Origin: JAWVFM01 sp963843315 | Lineage (GTDB): Bacteria; Actinomycetota; Thermoleophilia; Solirubrobacterales; 70-9 | Length of the DNA: 64,000 bases | Direction: 5' to 3' | NCBI GenBank assembly: GCA_963843315.1 | Contig: CAWJJU010000002.1 | Location: 671,522-735,521 of the forward strand | In this document: positions 26,403 through 34,420 of the stretch, piece after piece | How positions within the stretch are numbered: the first letter of the stretch is position 1 | How the letters are laid out: every line of letters begins with the position of its first letter | The notes under the pieces: generated by a model | What the model was told of the DNA's origin: nothing | Database searches by the model: none | The model's input: the letters and a program-made list of their open reading frames with translations, nothing else | Position numbers and translations under genes: made by a program

Positions 26403-28112
26403 TCAGCCACGCTCCGTCGGCTCGGGCTCCGACGGGGCGGCCCGGCGGCGCACCTCGTAGCCCATCTTCGCGAGCAGCTTCGGGATCGCCTCGATTCGCT
26501 CGCGATCCTTGCGCTTCTCGTCGTCGGGAAGCTGGTCAAAGGGCACCAGCGAGGCGTGGATCTTGCGCTCGCGATCGGTTGTCTCTCCGTGCCTGAATCC
26601 ATGTGCCCGCTTCTCTCGGCACCAGCGGTCGTGCTCGATCTCGGCGAGCTCGGCCACGCGGTCCTTGCTGAACAGCTCCGAGGTCTGTGCCGGAGGGCCC
26701 CTCAACGGCACGAGCTCGGCGCCGAGGTCGGCGAGCCGCTCGCCGATCGCGTCGGCGAACGCCCGGTTGGCTTCGTGCAACCACGGCGGCGCATCGCTCC
26801 AGTCGACCAGCGAGGGATTCTCTTCGATCTTCTCGCCCCGCCGGCGCTTCTCTTCGTTCGCGGCGAGCTCCTTGGCGACGTAGTCGTCGTGGTTCGCGCG
26901 AGCGAGCAGCTCCCGCGCGGAGATCTCGATCGTGCCGACGCCGAGCGCGCGCTCTTCGGCGTTGATCAGGGTGACCCTGTCGACCGGGAAGCCGCTGCGC
27001 TCGAGCGCGATCCGCCCCCCACCACGTGGCACCTCGACGAGGATCCTCGCCCGGGGTAGCCGGTCGACGAGCTGCGAGGCGCCCTCGAGCCCGTCGGCGT
27101 GTGATGGGCAGACGACGAAGGCGTAGCGGACATCGCGATCATCCGACTCTCCCTGCCGGCTTGCGAGCCGCTCGGTCAGCCATGGCTCGCGCTCGAGCAG
27201 CTCGGAGCGAAGCTGCCCGCGCAGCTCGGTGGGTCCGGAGAGGACCAGCTCGGGCTCCCGCCCTCCGATCAACACCGCGCGGGCGGCGTGAACGGCGGTT
27301 CGAACCGCCTTCGGGCCGGCGCCCCAGATGAGGATCCGCTCGCTCTCGGGATCGTCGAGCTCCTCGAGCTCCCGCGACACGGGCTCGACCATCGCCAGGC
27401 CAACGCGGTCGGGAATGAACAGGTACTCGACGGCGCCGCCCCCCTGGCTCCACGTAAAGGAGCGACGGTGCAGGGCTCGCCAGAGCTCCTCGTCCTCGAG
27501 GATCGCATGCAGGGAGGGCTGCTCCTCGCGGTCGCCGAGCCTCTCGGTCAGATGCTGGACCGCAACTTCGAGTGCCTGCACGTTCAGCGAGTCGTCGCCG
27601 AGCGCGAGCACCACGTGCGCGGCACGCGAGGCAGCGGCGTTCTTGTATGCGCCGGCGGTCGTGGCGTCCAGTGGTAGGAACGCAATCGTGGGTCCTTTGT
27701 CTTCGGCCCGGACCCGTCCCTCCGGGTCCCTGTCGACGCCGACCACCTTGAAGCCGCCGAGCCGCAGGTCCCGGGCTATCGATGCGCCGCGCAGGCCGAG
27801 GCCGTAGACGACCACGTGGCCTCGCTTCACCGCACTGATCCAGAGGTTGGTGGCGGTGTCGCGGATGAGGGCCCCGAGGATCAGGATGACGGTGAGGCCG
27901 AGGGAGAGAACTCCCAGAAAGCGGGCGATCTCGAGGAGCGCCGGCGGTGACGGCGGCCCGCTGTACTGGATCCCAAGCAGCTCGATCGCCCGGTAAACGG
28001 AGTCGAGGCCGCTCGGCCGTGGCTCGACCTGCTGAAGGCCCAAATAGCCGAGCACGATCGTGACCAGCCCGATCGCAGCGGTCACGGCGGTCAGTCGCTT
28101 GCTGGCGGTCAA
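26403..28112 (-). CDS. RCK/TrkA-N membrane protein with C-terminal RyR domain
   Basis: 569 aa. Two membrane segments (about 8-28, 66-88) resemble a K+ channel pore module without a clear filter motif. A Rossmann RCK_N domain follows (VVVYGLGLRGASIARDLRLG; then VVGVDRD), with a second Rossmann-like segment (ILIWGAGPKAVRTAV). The C-terminus is a RyR domain: LAEIEHDRWCREKRAHGF ... LVPFDQLPDDEKRKDRERIE. RyR domains recur in bacterial proteins predicted to sense or respond in conflict and ion-signalling pathways. Its start overlaps the stop of the AAA+ gene at 28109-30175 by 4 nt (ATGA), so the two are co-translated. Confidence 0.82.
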   Translation of the reverse strand: MTASKRLTAVTAAIGLVTIVLGYLGLQQVEPRPSGLDSVYRAIELLGIQYSGPPSPPALLEIARFLGVLSLGLTVILILGALIRDTATNLWISAVKRGHVVVYGLGLRGASIARDLRLGGFKVVGVDRDPEGRVRAEDKGPTIAFLPLDATTAGAYKNAAASRAAHVVLALGDDSLNVQALEVAVQHLTERLGDREEQPSLHAILEDEELWRALHRRSFTWSQGGGAVEYLFIPDRVGLAMVEPVSRELEELDDPESERILIWGAGPKAVRTAVHAARAVLIGGREPELVLSGPTELRGQLRSELLEREPWLTERLASRQGESDDRDVRYAFVVCPSHADGLEGASQLVDRLPRARILVEVPRGGGRIALERSGFPVDRVTLINAEERALGVGTIEISARELLARANHDDYVAKELAANEEKRRRGEKIEENPSLVDWSDAPPWLHEANRAFADAIGERLADLGAELVPLRGPPAQTSELFSKDRVAELAEIEHDRWCREKRAHGFRHGETTDRERKIHASLVPFDQLPDDEKRKDRERIEAIPKLLAKMGYEVRRRAAPSEPEPTERG

Positions 28113-30175
28113 ACCTCAACCCCGGCCTTTACCCAGCTCACTGCTCGGCCGTTCACACTGGCCTTGAGGTCCCTGTCCTCCATGGCCGCGAGCGGCTGCA
28201 GCAGCAGGCGCTCGACGTTCCGATGCAGGTGGCGCGCGCCGTAGGCGGGGTCGTACCCAGTCTCGGCAACCAGGTCGATGACTTCGGCCGGGATCGCCAG
28301 CCGGTAGCCACGCTCGCGGAGCCGGCCGACGATCTGATCGCAGACGAGCTCGGCGATCACCCGGATGCTCTCGCGGCCGAGCGGGCGGAATGGCACGATC
28401 TCGTCGATGCGGTTGATCAGCTCCGGTGGCATCGCCTTCTCGATCGCCTCGATCACGCCGGTGTCCTCGTACGCGGCCTGGCTCTTCTCGTCGCGCTCCC
28501 CGAAGCCGATGGGCATCGAGCCGAAGATCTCCGAGCCGAGGTTGGAGGTCATCACGATCACCACCGCGGAGAAGTCGGCTACCTGCCCGCGCGAGTCCGA
28601 GAGGCGGCCGGCATCGAAGACCTGAAGGAAGGCGTTCCACACGTCGGGGTGGGCCTTCTCGATCTCGTCGAGCAGCAGCACGGTGTCCGGGCGCTCGATG
28701 ATCCTCGTCGTCAGCCAGGCGCTCGGCTCCGTGAAACCGACGTAGCCGGGCTGCGGGCCGGTCAGGCGAGCGATCGACCAAGGCTGCGCGTACTCGCTCA
28801 TGTCGAGGCGAATCAGCCGATCCTCCTCCCCGTAGAGCGCCTCGCAGATCGCCTTCGCGAGCTCGGTCTTGCCGACTCCGGTGGGCCCTGCGAAGAGGAA
28901 GATCCCGTCGGGACGATCGGGGCTCAGGTCGAGCCGGGCACGCGCGAGTGCCAGCCGATCGGCGACGATCTCGATCGCCTGCTCCTGCGCCTTCACCCGC
29001 TTCGCGAGCGCTTCTTTGAGTGTCGCGCCGTCGGGCGGGGCGATCTCCGCGGGCAGCTCGAGATCGGCGTCCCGAGTGGTGCGATCGTCGCGCAGCGCAG
29101 CCCACGCGCAGGCGGCGTCGAGCCGGTCGATCAGCAGGCCGGGGTGCGCTCGATTGTCACCGCTTGCTGCCGGGGCGGCAGCCAGGCGGAGCACCTCGGC
29201 CGGCAGCTCGACCCCGTGGTGCGATGCGAGCTGCGGCCCACGGTCCTCCCCGATGCGGTCGAGATCCTCGCCCTCCAGCGGCTCAACACGAACCCGCGCG
29301 AGCTCGTCGGTGAGCTCGCCGTGCGCCGCCTCCAAGTCGCCCACGTACCGGGAGTCGATCAGCAGGACGAGGCGGACGTTCGGGTTGTCGACCGCCGCCC
29401 GGATTCGCGTCAGCACGGCCAGGAGCGCACTGCCCGAGCTGAGCACAGAGACCGTCTCGAGGTCGTCGATTGCAACGATCTCGCCGCTGTCGAGGCCGTC
29501 GAGCGAGCGGTCGAGCGCATCGATTGGGTTGTCGGCGAGGATCGCTTCCGGGCGAATCCGGATGACCGGGAGCCCGGCCAGCGGCCCGTCGTAGTCGTCG
29601 GCGCCGAGCCGGGTGGCGAGGGCGGTAAGCGCCGACGTCTTCCCGGATCCCTCGTCGCCGCTCAGCAAGACGCTGGCGGGACGCTGGCGGGAAAGGAGCG
29701 CGACCAGCTCATCGACGAGGTCGTCGCGGCCGATCATCGCCGGGTCCGGGGAGACGATCTCGACGAGCTCTGAGATCCCCTCGGGAGGTCCGTAGGCCCC
29801 GAGATTCCCCGCGTCCTCCCCGGCCTGCGTCCGCGCGGGAGCCTCGGACGGTGCCGCCTTGGCGGCGGCCAGGACCTCGGGGAGCCAGTCGAGCCGCTCC
29901 TCGAGCGCCGCAACGATCGCCGCCGCTCCCTTCGAGTCGAGTCCGCCGAGGATCTCGACCACATCGGCGCGATCGCCCTTCGGGCCGATCGACGGCAGGC
30001 GCCGGCGCAGGCGGTCGGCGCTGCCCTCCCCGAAGACGTGGTCGAACTCCTGCTCGTCTCTCGCCGCTATCGCGGCGGCGAGATCGGCGGGACCCGGCTC
30101 CTCGTGCCCGGCTCGCTTCGCCTCCGCCTCCGCGCGGTCCAGAAGTGTCAGCAGGCTGGGGTCGAGCTCGCTCAC
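28109..30175 (-). CDS. ClpB/ClpC-like AAA+ protein (second copy)
   Basis: 688 aa. A helical N-terminal region (1-130), a first AAA module with an intact P-loop (LLSGDEGSGKTSALTAL, about 172) and Walker B IVAIDDLETV, and a ClpB-type second module: FAGPTGVGKTELAKAICEA (about 425), TVLLLDEIEKAHPDVWNAF, MTSNLGS, PPELINRIDEIVPFRP, YDPAYGARHLHRNVERLLLQ. It likely remodels a partner protein rather than feeding ClpP, as no ClpP loop is visible. It lies between the YbjN-like gene (3-nt gap) and the RCK-RyR gene (4-nt overlap). Confidence 0.8.
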   Translation of the reverse strand: MSELDPSLLTLLDRAEAEAKRAGHEEPGPADLAAAIAARDEQEFDHVFGEGSADRLRRRLPSIGPKGDRADVVEILGGLDSKGAAAIVAALEERLDWLPEVLAAAKAAPSEAPARTQAGEDAGNLGAYGPPEGISELVEIVSPDPAMIGRDDLVDELVALLSRQRPASVLLSGDEGSGKTSALTALATRLGADDYDGPLAGLPVIRIRPEAILADNPIDALDRSLDGLDSGEIVAIDDLETVSVLSSGSALLAVLTRIRAAVDNPNVRLVLLIDSRYVGDLEAAHGELTDELARVRVEPLEGEDLDRIGEDRGPQLASHHGVELPAEVLRLAAAPAASGDNRAHPGLLIDRLDAACAWAALRDDRTTRDADLELPAEIAPPDGATLKEALAKRVKAQEQAIEIVADRLALARARLDLSPDRPDGIFLFAGPTGVGKTELAKAICEALYGEEDRLIRLDMSEYAQPWSIARLTGPQPGYVGFTEPSAWLTTRIIERPDTVLLLDEIEKAHPDVWNAFLQVFDAGRLSDSRGQVADFSAVVIVMTSNLGSEIFGSMPIGFGERDEKSQAAYEDTGVIEAIEKAMPPELINRIDEIVPFRPLGRESIRVIAELVCDQIVGRLRERGYRLAIPAEVIDLVAETGYDPAYGARHLHRNVERLLLQPLAAMEDRDLKASVNGRAVSWVKAGVEV

Positions 30176-30178
30176 CTA

Positions 30179-30617
30179 TCAGTCTTCGTGGAAGCGCTTT
30201 CCGCCGAACCTACTCCGGATCTCGTCGTCGAGCTCGTTCGCCGTCCACAGCACCGCGCCCACGGCCGCCTCCAACTCCTGGGGGTCGAGGTAGTTCCCCA
30301 GCAGCGAGTGCGCGAAGATGACGGTCAGGGTCCCGTCGTCACGCTCCTTCGCGCTCAACTGCCCGAAGGTGTACCGGCCACCCTCGATCGCGATGTAGCG
30401 AAAGAGATCGTCGCTGGGCGGAACCTCGGTGACTACCTGAGCAAAGGCCTGGACCAAGGTCTCGTCCTCGGTGAAGTCAATGCACCTGACGAACACGCGC
30501 GCCGACTCGTGCCGAAGCGTGAAGTCCCCGTCTTTGTCGACTCCGACGCTCGTTGAACATATCGGTGAGGTAACGCTGCACCTTGTCCTTGACACTGAGC
30601 AGCTGCTGACTGGCCAT
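30179..30617 (-). CDS. TY-chaperone/YbjN-like small protein (frame break near 30548)
   Basis: About 145 aa when repaired. ATG at 30617 follows AGGGAGGAAGACG and reads MASQQLLSVKDKVQRYLTDM, FNER; a one-base shift in + 30546-30551 then gives VGVDKDGDFTLRHESARVFV and continues to RSRFGGKRFHED. Length is 3n+1. The fold pattern (VDKDGDFTLRHESARVFVRC; TLTVIFAHSLLGNYLDPQEL) is that of YbjN / T3SS-chaperone-like (TY-Chap) domains. It is the first gene of the minus-strand set and may be an adaptor for the AAA+ protein that follows 3 nt later. Confidence 0.7.
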
Positions 30618-30701
30618 CGTCTTCCTCCCTATGGATGACCGCGCGAGTGTATGTCACCCATCCCGGGTGTGGCCGCCACGCCCCGGCGGAGGCCTAGATG
30701 A

Positions 30702-31481
30702 CTAGGCGAGGTTGCCGGACAGCCAGATCAATGACGGGTAGGTGGCGGCGAATGCCAGGGTGAAGCGGTTCAGTCCCATCGTCGCCCCGACGCCGAGGTG
30801 GAAGATGAACGCCAAAGCGAGGGCCGAAACCAGCACCCAGCCTCCCACGAGGACGCTGCATGGGACCAGGAGTTCGACCGCGATCACCGTGTAACCCGCG
30901 AGCCGCCCGAACGTCCTGTGTTTGGAGATGAGACGGCCGGCCGACGCGGAACCGTAGGTGTTGGTCTTCAGGATGCTCTCCAGAGCACTCCCACTTCGCC
31001 AGCGCCGACCCGCCAGCTTGGCAAACCCAGCCACCGAGTAGGCGATCATCGCCGTCCCCGCGATGCCCACCAATGCAGCCTGCGTCGCCCAGTCACGATT
31101 GACAGCCAGAGCGGCACCGGCCATGAAGGCGACGATCCAGGTCATGTCGTCGGATCCGTCTCGACCCGGTCCGAACGTGACGTACAGAATCGAGGCAGTG
31201 GCGAGCGAGCCGAACCCCCCGGCCGCGCGGGCGGCCGGTGATTCCCATGCGGCCAGAGAGCCTGCCAGTAGAACTGTCAGAGCCACCGACAGCTCGGGGA
31301 TCCTTCTCGAGACGCGAGCCCTCCAGGGTTTACGATGCCCTCGAAAGGACAACCGCGGGTCGAGAATCCCTCCGTCGGCGAACTCGGAGCGGATCGACCA
31401 GAGCTCACCGGCAAGTAGGCCGCTGGCGAGCAGCAGCGCGACGAGGGTGGCGCGCTGCGCCTCGTATGCGGTGATCTCCAA
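30702..31481 (-). CDS. HTTM/SdpB-like polytopic membrane protein
   Basis: 259 aa from TTG 31481 (an in-frame stop is just upstream; no better start). Six or more hydrophobic segments, with ELWSIRSEFADGGILDPRLS and AKLAGRRWRSGSALESILKT between helices, are typical of the HTTM family related to vitamin K-dependent carboxylase membrane domains and to SdpB. It is divergent from the gene at 31553, with a 71-bp shared promoter region. HTTM proteins commonly sit beside peptide toxins or RiPP genes, where they are proposed to help in maturation or export. Function here is inferred. Confidence 0.7.
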   Translation of the reverse strand: MEITAYEAQRATLVALLLASGLLAGELWSIRSEFADGGILDPRLSFRGHRKPWRARVSRRIPELSVALTVLLAGSLAAWESPAARAAGGFGSLATASILYVTFGPGRDGSDDMTWIVAFMAGAALAVNRDWATQAALVGIAGTAMIAYSVAGFAKLAGRRWRSGSALESILKTNTYGSASAGRLISKHRTFGRLAGYTVIAVELLVPCSVLVGGWVLVSALALAFIFHLGVGATMGLNRFTLAFAATYPSLIWLSGNLA

Positions 31482-31552
31482 CAGCGACTTCGATCATATG
31501 TGGGAGACTCGGAACCCGTGAGAGAGCGGGTGCCGGTCTGGCGGGGTCAGGG

Positions 31553-32119
31553 GTGACCGCCGTGGCGATCGCCTTTGTATGCGCATGGCTGGGACTGTGC
31601 GTGTTTGCGAACGCGCTCCCGCGCTCAGCGGCACTTCTCGGCGGCAGCCGCTGGTTCGTTCCCAGCTGGCGCCTCTTTGCCCCTGACCCACCCGTTGCCG
31701 ACCGCTACCTCTGCTCGAGAGTGAAGGGGAAGGGTGGCCGGCCGGGTCCGTTGGAGAAGGTGATGGTTCCGTCGCACAGGTGGTGGATGGCCGTTTGGAA
31801 CCCTGGCGGTCGCCGTACGTCGATGATCCAGGGTCTGATCCGGCTCCTGTCGGAGGAGCTCGAGTTGGGGGAGCGGCAGATGACGGGCTCGATCGAAGTT
31901 GGGCCGCGCGAGGTCACAGATCGAATCGCTCGTTCCGAGCCATATCTGCGCTTGCTCAGGGCGTGTTGTCGCGGCCACACCCGAGGGACGAGCGTTCAAT
32001 TCGGGATCGTGCTCGAGGAGGACTCTGAAGAGCGGCTTCTGTTGCTCTCGCGCTGGCACGAGGTCGCAGAACTGACACCTGGCCTGGGCCGCCTTGCGCC
32101 CCCGGACGGAATGCGGTAG
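31553..32119 (+). CDS. Single-pass membrane protein, SdpA/DUF5819-like
   Basis: 188 aa. One N-terminal membrane segment (VAIAFVCAWLGLCVFANALP) followed by RWFVPSWRLFAPDPPVADRY, the W-x-F-x-P-x-P pattern seen in small partners of HTTM proteins, then a soluble domain to residue 188. The pair HTTM plus this protein recalls SdpB plus SdpA, which mature the SDP toxin in Bacillus (established family knowledge; homology here is only motif-level). The precursor gene follows 49 nt after its stop. Confidence 0.6.
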   Translation: MTAVAIAFVCAWLGLCVFANALPRSAALLGGSRWFVPSWRLFAPDPPVADRYLCSRVKGKGGRPGPLEKVMVPSHRWWMAVWNPGGRRTSMIQGLIRLLSEELELGERQMTGSIEVGPREVTDRIARSEPYLRLLRACCRGHTRGTSVQFGIVLEEDSEERLLLLSRWHEVAELTPGLGRLAPPDGMR

Positions 32120-32122
32120 GTT
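32094..32122 (+). promoter_or_regulatory. Promoter of the RiPP precursor operon
   Basis: TTGCGC (32094-32099), 17-bp spacer, TAGGTT (32117-32122). It overlaps the end of the upstream gene and would start an mRNA near 32130, about 38 nt before the GTG start of the precursor. Confidence 0.5.
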
Positions 32123-32167
32123 CGCCGGGTCGGAGGGTTGTGTGGAGAATCTAGGGAAGGAGACACT

Positions 32168-32374
32168 GTGGAAACTAAGGTTCGGACCAGTGGAGACTTG
32201 GCGTGGGAGCTCTTGGAGCGCCGTGCGTCGAGTTCTGGGCCGCTGACGATTTCCAACGACGACGAGTCGATCGGCGACGGTGAGATCGACGAGCGAATCG
32301 AGCGCCTTCGCAAGGAGGGCGGCGAGCCGAGCGCCGGCAACTGCTGCGGCGTGATGGGGGGCTGGGGCAACTAG
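32168..32374 (+). CDS. Candidate RiPP precursor peptide
   Basis: 68 aa from GTG 32168, placed by GGAAGGAG at 32155-32162 (5-nt spacer); a TTG at 32138 is a poorer start. The leader (1-50) is polar and acidic with helical pattern (SGDLAWELLERR; EIDERIERLRKEGG). After GGEPSAG comes a short, quite different C-terminus NCCGVMGGWGN (58-68): adjacent Cys59-Cys60, five Gly, Trp66 and terminal Asn68. This leader-plus-Gly/Cys-core form, followed at once by YcaO, SagB and radical SAM genes, marks it as the substrate. Cys residues are natural thiazole sites for a YcaO; W-G-N is a possible three-residue cyclophane site. No homologous precursor was recognised. Confidence 0.75.
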   Translation: METKVRTSGDLAWELLERRASSSGPLTISNDDESIGDGEIDERIERLRKEGGEPSAGNCCGVMGGWGN

Positions 32375-32417
32375 ACAGGAGCCGGCCTCGACCTGGTCGG
32401 CCCGGTCATCCCGGTCC

Positions 32418-33290
32418 TTGGGAAACGCGGAAGCCAGACCCGGGACCGGGCAGATCCCTCTGCGTGACGGCGTGCGGGTAGCGCTCGCCTCGGCGGGTTG
32501 CCCGCCCGAGTTGCTCTCGATCAGCCCGGGCACCACTTGCCTCGATGGGCCCGACGTAGCTCCGAACTGCGTGGTCCCGCGCGACGGTTTTCGCCCCCTC
32601 GACGCGGGCGAGCTCTCGGCCCTGCTCGCGACCGGCCCGGCCTCGGTCCGGACAGACTTGATCGTGTTCGACATCGGCTCCGGGGTACTCGAGGAGAGTC
32701 ATGCGCGACTCCTTCCCCTGGCCAGTGAGACCGAAGCCGACTCCGTCTCGGTCCGTGACGCTGTGCAGGGGTTTCGCACCCTGCTCATCAACAGGGTCGC
32801 GGAAGTCTGCGGCCTGCGCGCTCCCGCTGCGGGTCGCGGTGACGTGGTGGTCCACGGCCCCGGCCAGCTCTCGACCGCGTTCAACTACGACGCGGGCGTG
32901 TTCATGGGCCTTCACATCGACAACCACCAACGCCTTCCGCTGGACGAGCGCGACCGCGCGAACACACTCTGCGCCGCCAACGTCGGGTTCGGCGAGCGTT
33001 ACCTGCACTTCGTGAACCTGCCGGCGTCCGGCTTGCTGGCGATGCTCGCCGAGCGGGGCATTTCAGCTCCGAACACGGCCGAGGCGCTCAAGGACGCGTT
33101 CCTGGCCCGGTTTCCGGACTATCCCGTCATCAGGCTGACGCTCCTGCCCGGACATGCATACCTGTGCAACACGCAGAACACGATCCATGACGGTGCGACC
33201 CCGGAGGGAGATCTCCCCGACGTCTCGTTCTTGACCATGAACCGGCTGGAGCCGGTCGGCGAGAGCAGCGAGGCACTGGCGCCACAATGA
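32418..33290 (+). CDS. Putative Fe(II)/2-oxoglutarate-type oxygenase
   Basis: 290 aa from TTG 32418; an in-frame GTG at 32472 is an alternative start. The pattern LHIDNH (His166-x-Asp168), a distal His in NTIHDGATPEG (His258) and Arg276 in FLTMNR has the order of the His-Asp-His metal site and 2-oxoglutarate-binding Arg of cupin-fold oxygenases. The surrounding strands (ERYLHFVNLPASGLL; LLPGHAYLCNTQ) fit a double-stranded beta-helix. Its stop overlaps the radical SAM start (ATGA). In this operon it may hydroxylate or desaturate a residue of the peptide; no family name can be given. Confidence 0.6.
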   Translation: MGNAEARPGTGQIPLRDGVRVALASAGCPPELLSISPGTTCLDGPDVAPNCVVPRDGFRPLDAGELSALLATGPASVRTDLIVFDIGSGVLEESHARLLPLASETEADSVSVRDAVQGFRTLLINRVAEVCGLRAPAAGRGDVVVHGPGQLSTAFNYDAGVFMGLHIDNHQRLPLDERDRANTLCAANVGFGERYLHFVNLPASGLLAMLAERGISAPNTAEALKDAFLARFPDYPVIRLTLLPGHAYLCNTQNTIHDGATPEGDLPDVSFLTMNRLEPVGESSEALAPQ

Positions 33291-34420
33291 GTTCCACCGG
33301 TCAGCTGGGCCCTCTGCGACGAGTGATCCTTCAGCCGACGGGCTTCTGCAACATCGACTGCGACTACTGCTACCTGCCGAACCGCACGAGCCCATCCCGG
33401 ATGTCGATCGAGGTGGTCGAGGCGGTTGGCGCGCTGCTCGCCCGCTCAGAGCTTCTTGCCGACCAGGTTGAGATCCGCTGGCACGCGGGAGAGCCGCTGA
33501 CGGTGCGCCCGGACTTCTACCGGCGCGCATGCGAGGTGCTGCGGGAGCTGCTTGAGGCCCGCGCCGACGTGAGTTACTCGTTGCAGACGAACGGCATGCT
33601 CATCGACGAGGGCTGGTGCGACCTGTTCGAGGGAGAGGGCATCGAAGTGGGAGTCAGCATCGACGGGCCCGCCATGATCCACGATGCGCACAGGCGGAGC
33701 CGCACCGGCAAGGGCACCTTCGAGCGGGCGATGCGCGGCGTGGAGCAGCTGCGGCAGCGATCGCTGGACTTCGACCTGATCTCCGTGGTCACCGAGGCGA
33801 CGCTGCGACACCAGGACGAGTACCTGGAGTTCGTTGCCGATCTGCGGCCCCGCTCGGTCGGAGTGAACCCGGAGGAAACCGAGGGCGACCATGTCTCCGA
33901 CCTGTTCGCCCGCGATTATCGGAGGCGCTACCGAGAGTTCCTGCGGGCGATGTTCGAGCTTCAGCTCGAGACGGGGATCGTGATCAGGCAGCTCGCCGCG
34001 ATGGCGGACCGGATCGCGCACGCCGAGTTGCCAACTCGCAGCGAAGAAATCGAGCCGCTGATGATGCTCAGCGTGGACGTGGCCGGCAACATGAGCACCT
34101 TCTCGCCCGAGCTGCTCGGATGGCACGAGGACTTCGTCTTCGGCAACGCGCTCAGCGCGGGCGCCTCGCTCGAGCGATGGAGCCAGAGCTTCGAACACCT
34201 CAGCGGGCAGATCGCCGAGGGTCGTGAGATGTGCCGGCAGGAGTGCCCCTACTTCTCGGTCTGCGGAGGCGGGGCTGCCGTCAACAAATGGGCGGAGAAC
34301 GGGACGTTCGCGAGCACCGAGACCGAAGCTTGCAGGAGCCGCGTGATGGCGGTCTGCGACGTTGTGCTCGCCGAGCTCGAGGAGCAGGCCCAAGGCGCCC
34401 GCAATGCCGCCGCACCCTGA
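33287..34420 (+). CDS. Radical SAM/SPASM peptide maturase (GrrM-like)
   Basis: 377 aa. The radical SAM cluster motif is CNIDCDYCY (Cys21, Cys25, Cys28), in ILQPTGFCNIDCDYCYLPNR, a context like cyclophane-forming GrrM/OscB enzymes. Then WHAGEPL (SAM-contacting GEP), SLQTNGML and VSIDGPAMIHDAHRR. Near the end, CRQECPYFSVCGGGAAVNKW plus a later Cys form a SPASM auxiliary-cluster region. Such enzymes make carbon-carbon or thioether crosslinks on precursor peptides. Here the aromatic W-G-N motif of the precursor is the obvious candidate (inference). ATGA overlap upstream and a 17-nt overlap downstream show tight coupling. Confidence 0.85.
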   Translation: MSSTGQLGPLRRVILQPTGFCNIDCDYCYLPNRTSPSRMSIEVVEAVGALLARSELLADQVEIRWHAGEPLTVRPDFYRRACEVLRELLEARADVSYSLQTNGMLIDEGWCDLFEGEGIEVGVSIDGPAMIHDAHRRSRTGKGTFERAMRGVEQLRQRSLDFDLISVVTEATLRHQDEYLEFVADLRPRSVGVNPEETEGDHVSDLFARDYRRRYREFLRAMFELQLETGIVIRQLAAMADRIAHAELPTRSEEIEPLMMLSVDVAGNMSTFSPELLGWHEDFVFGNALSAGASLERWSQSFEHLSGQIAEGREMCRQECPYFSVCGGGAAVNKWAENGTFASTETEACRSRVMAVCDVVLAELEEQAQGARNAAAP

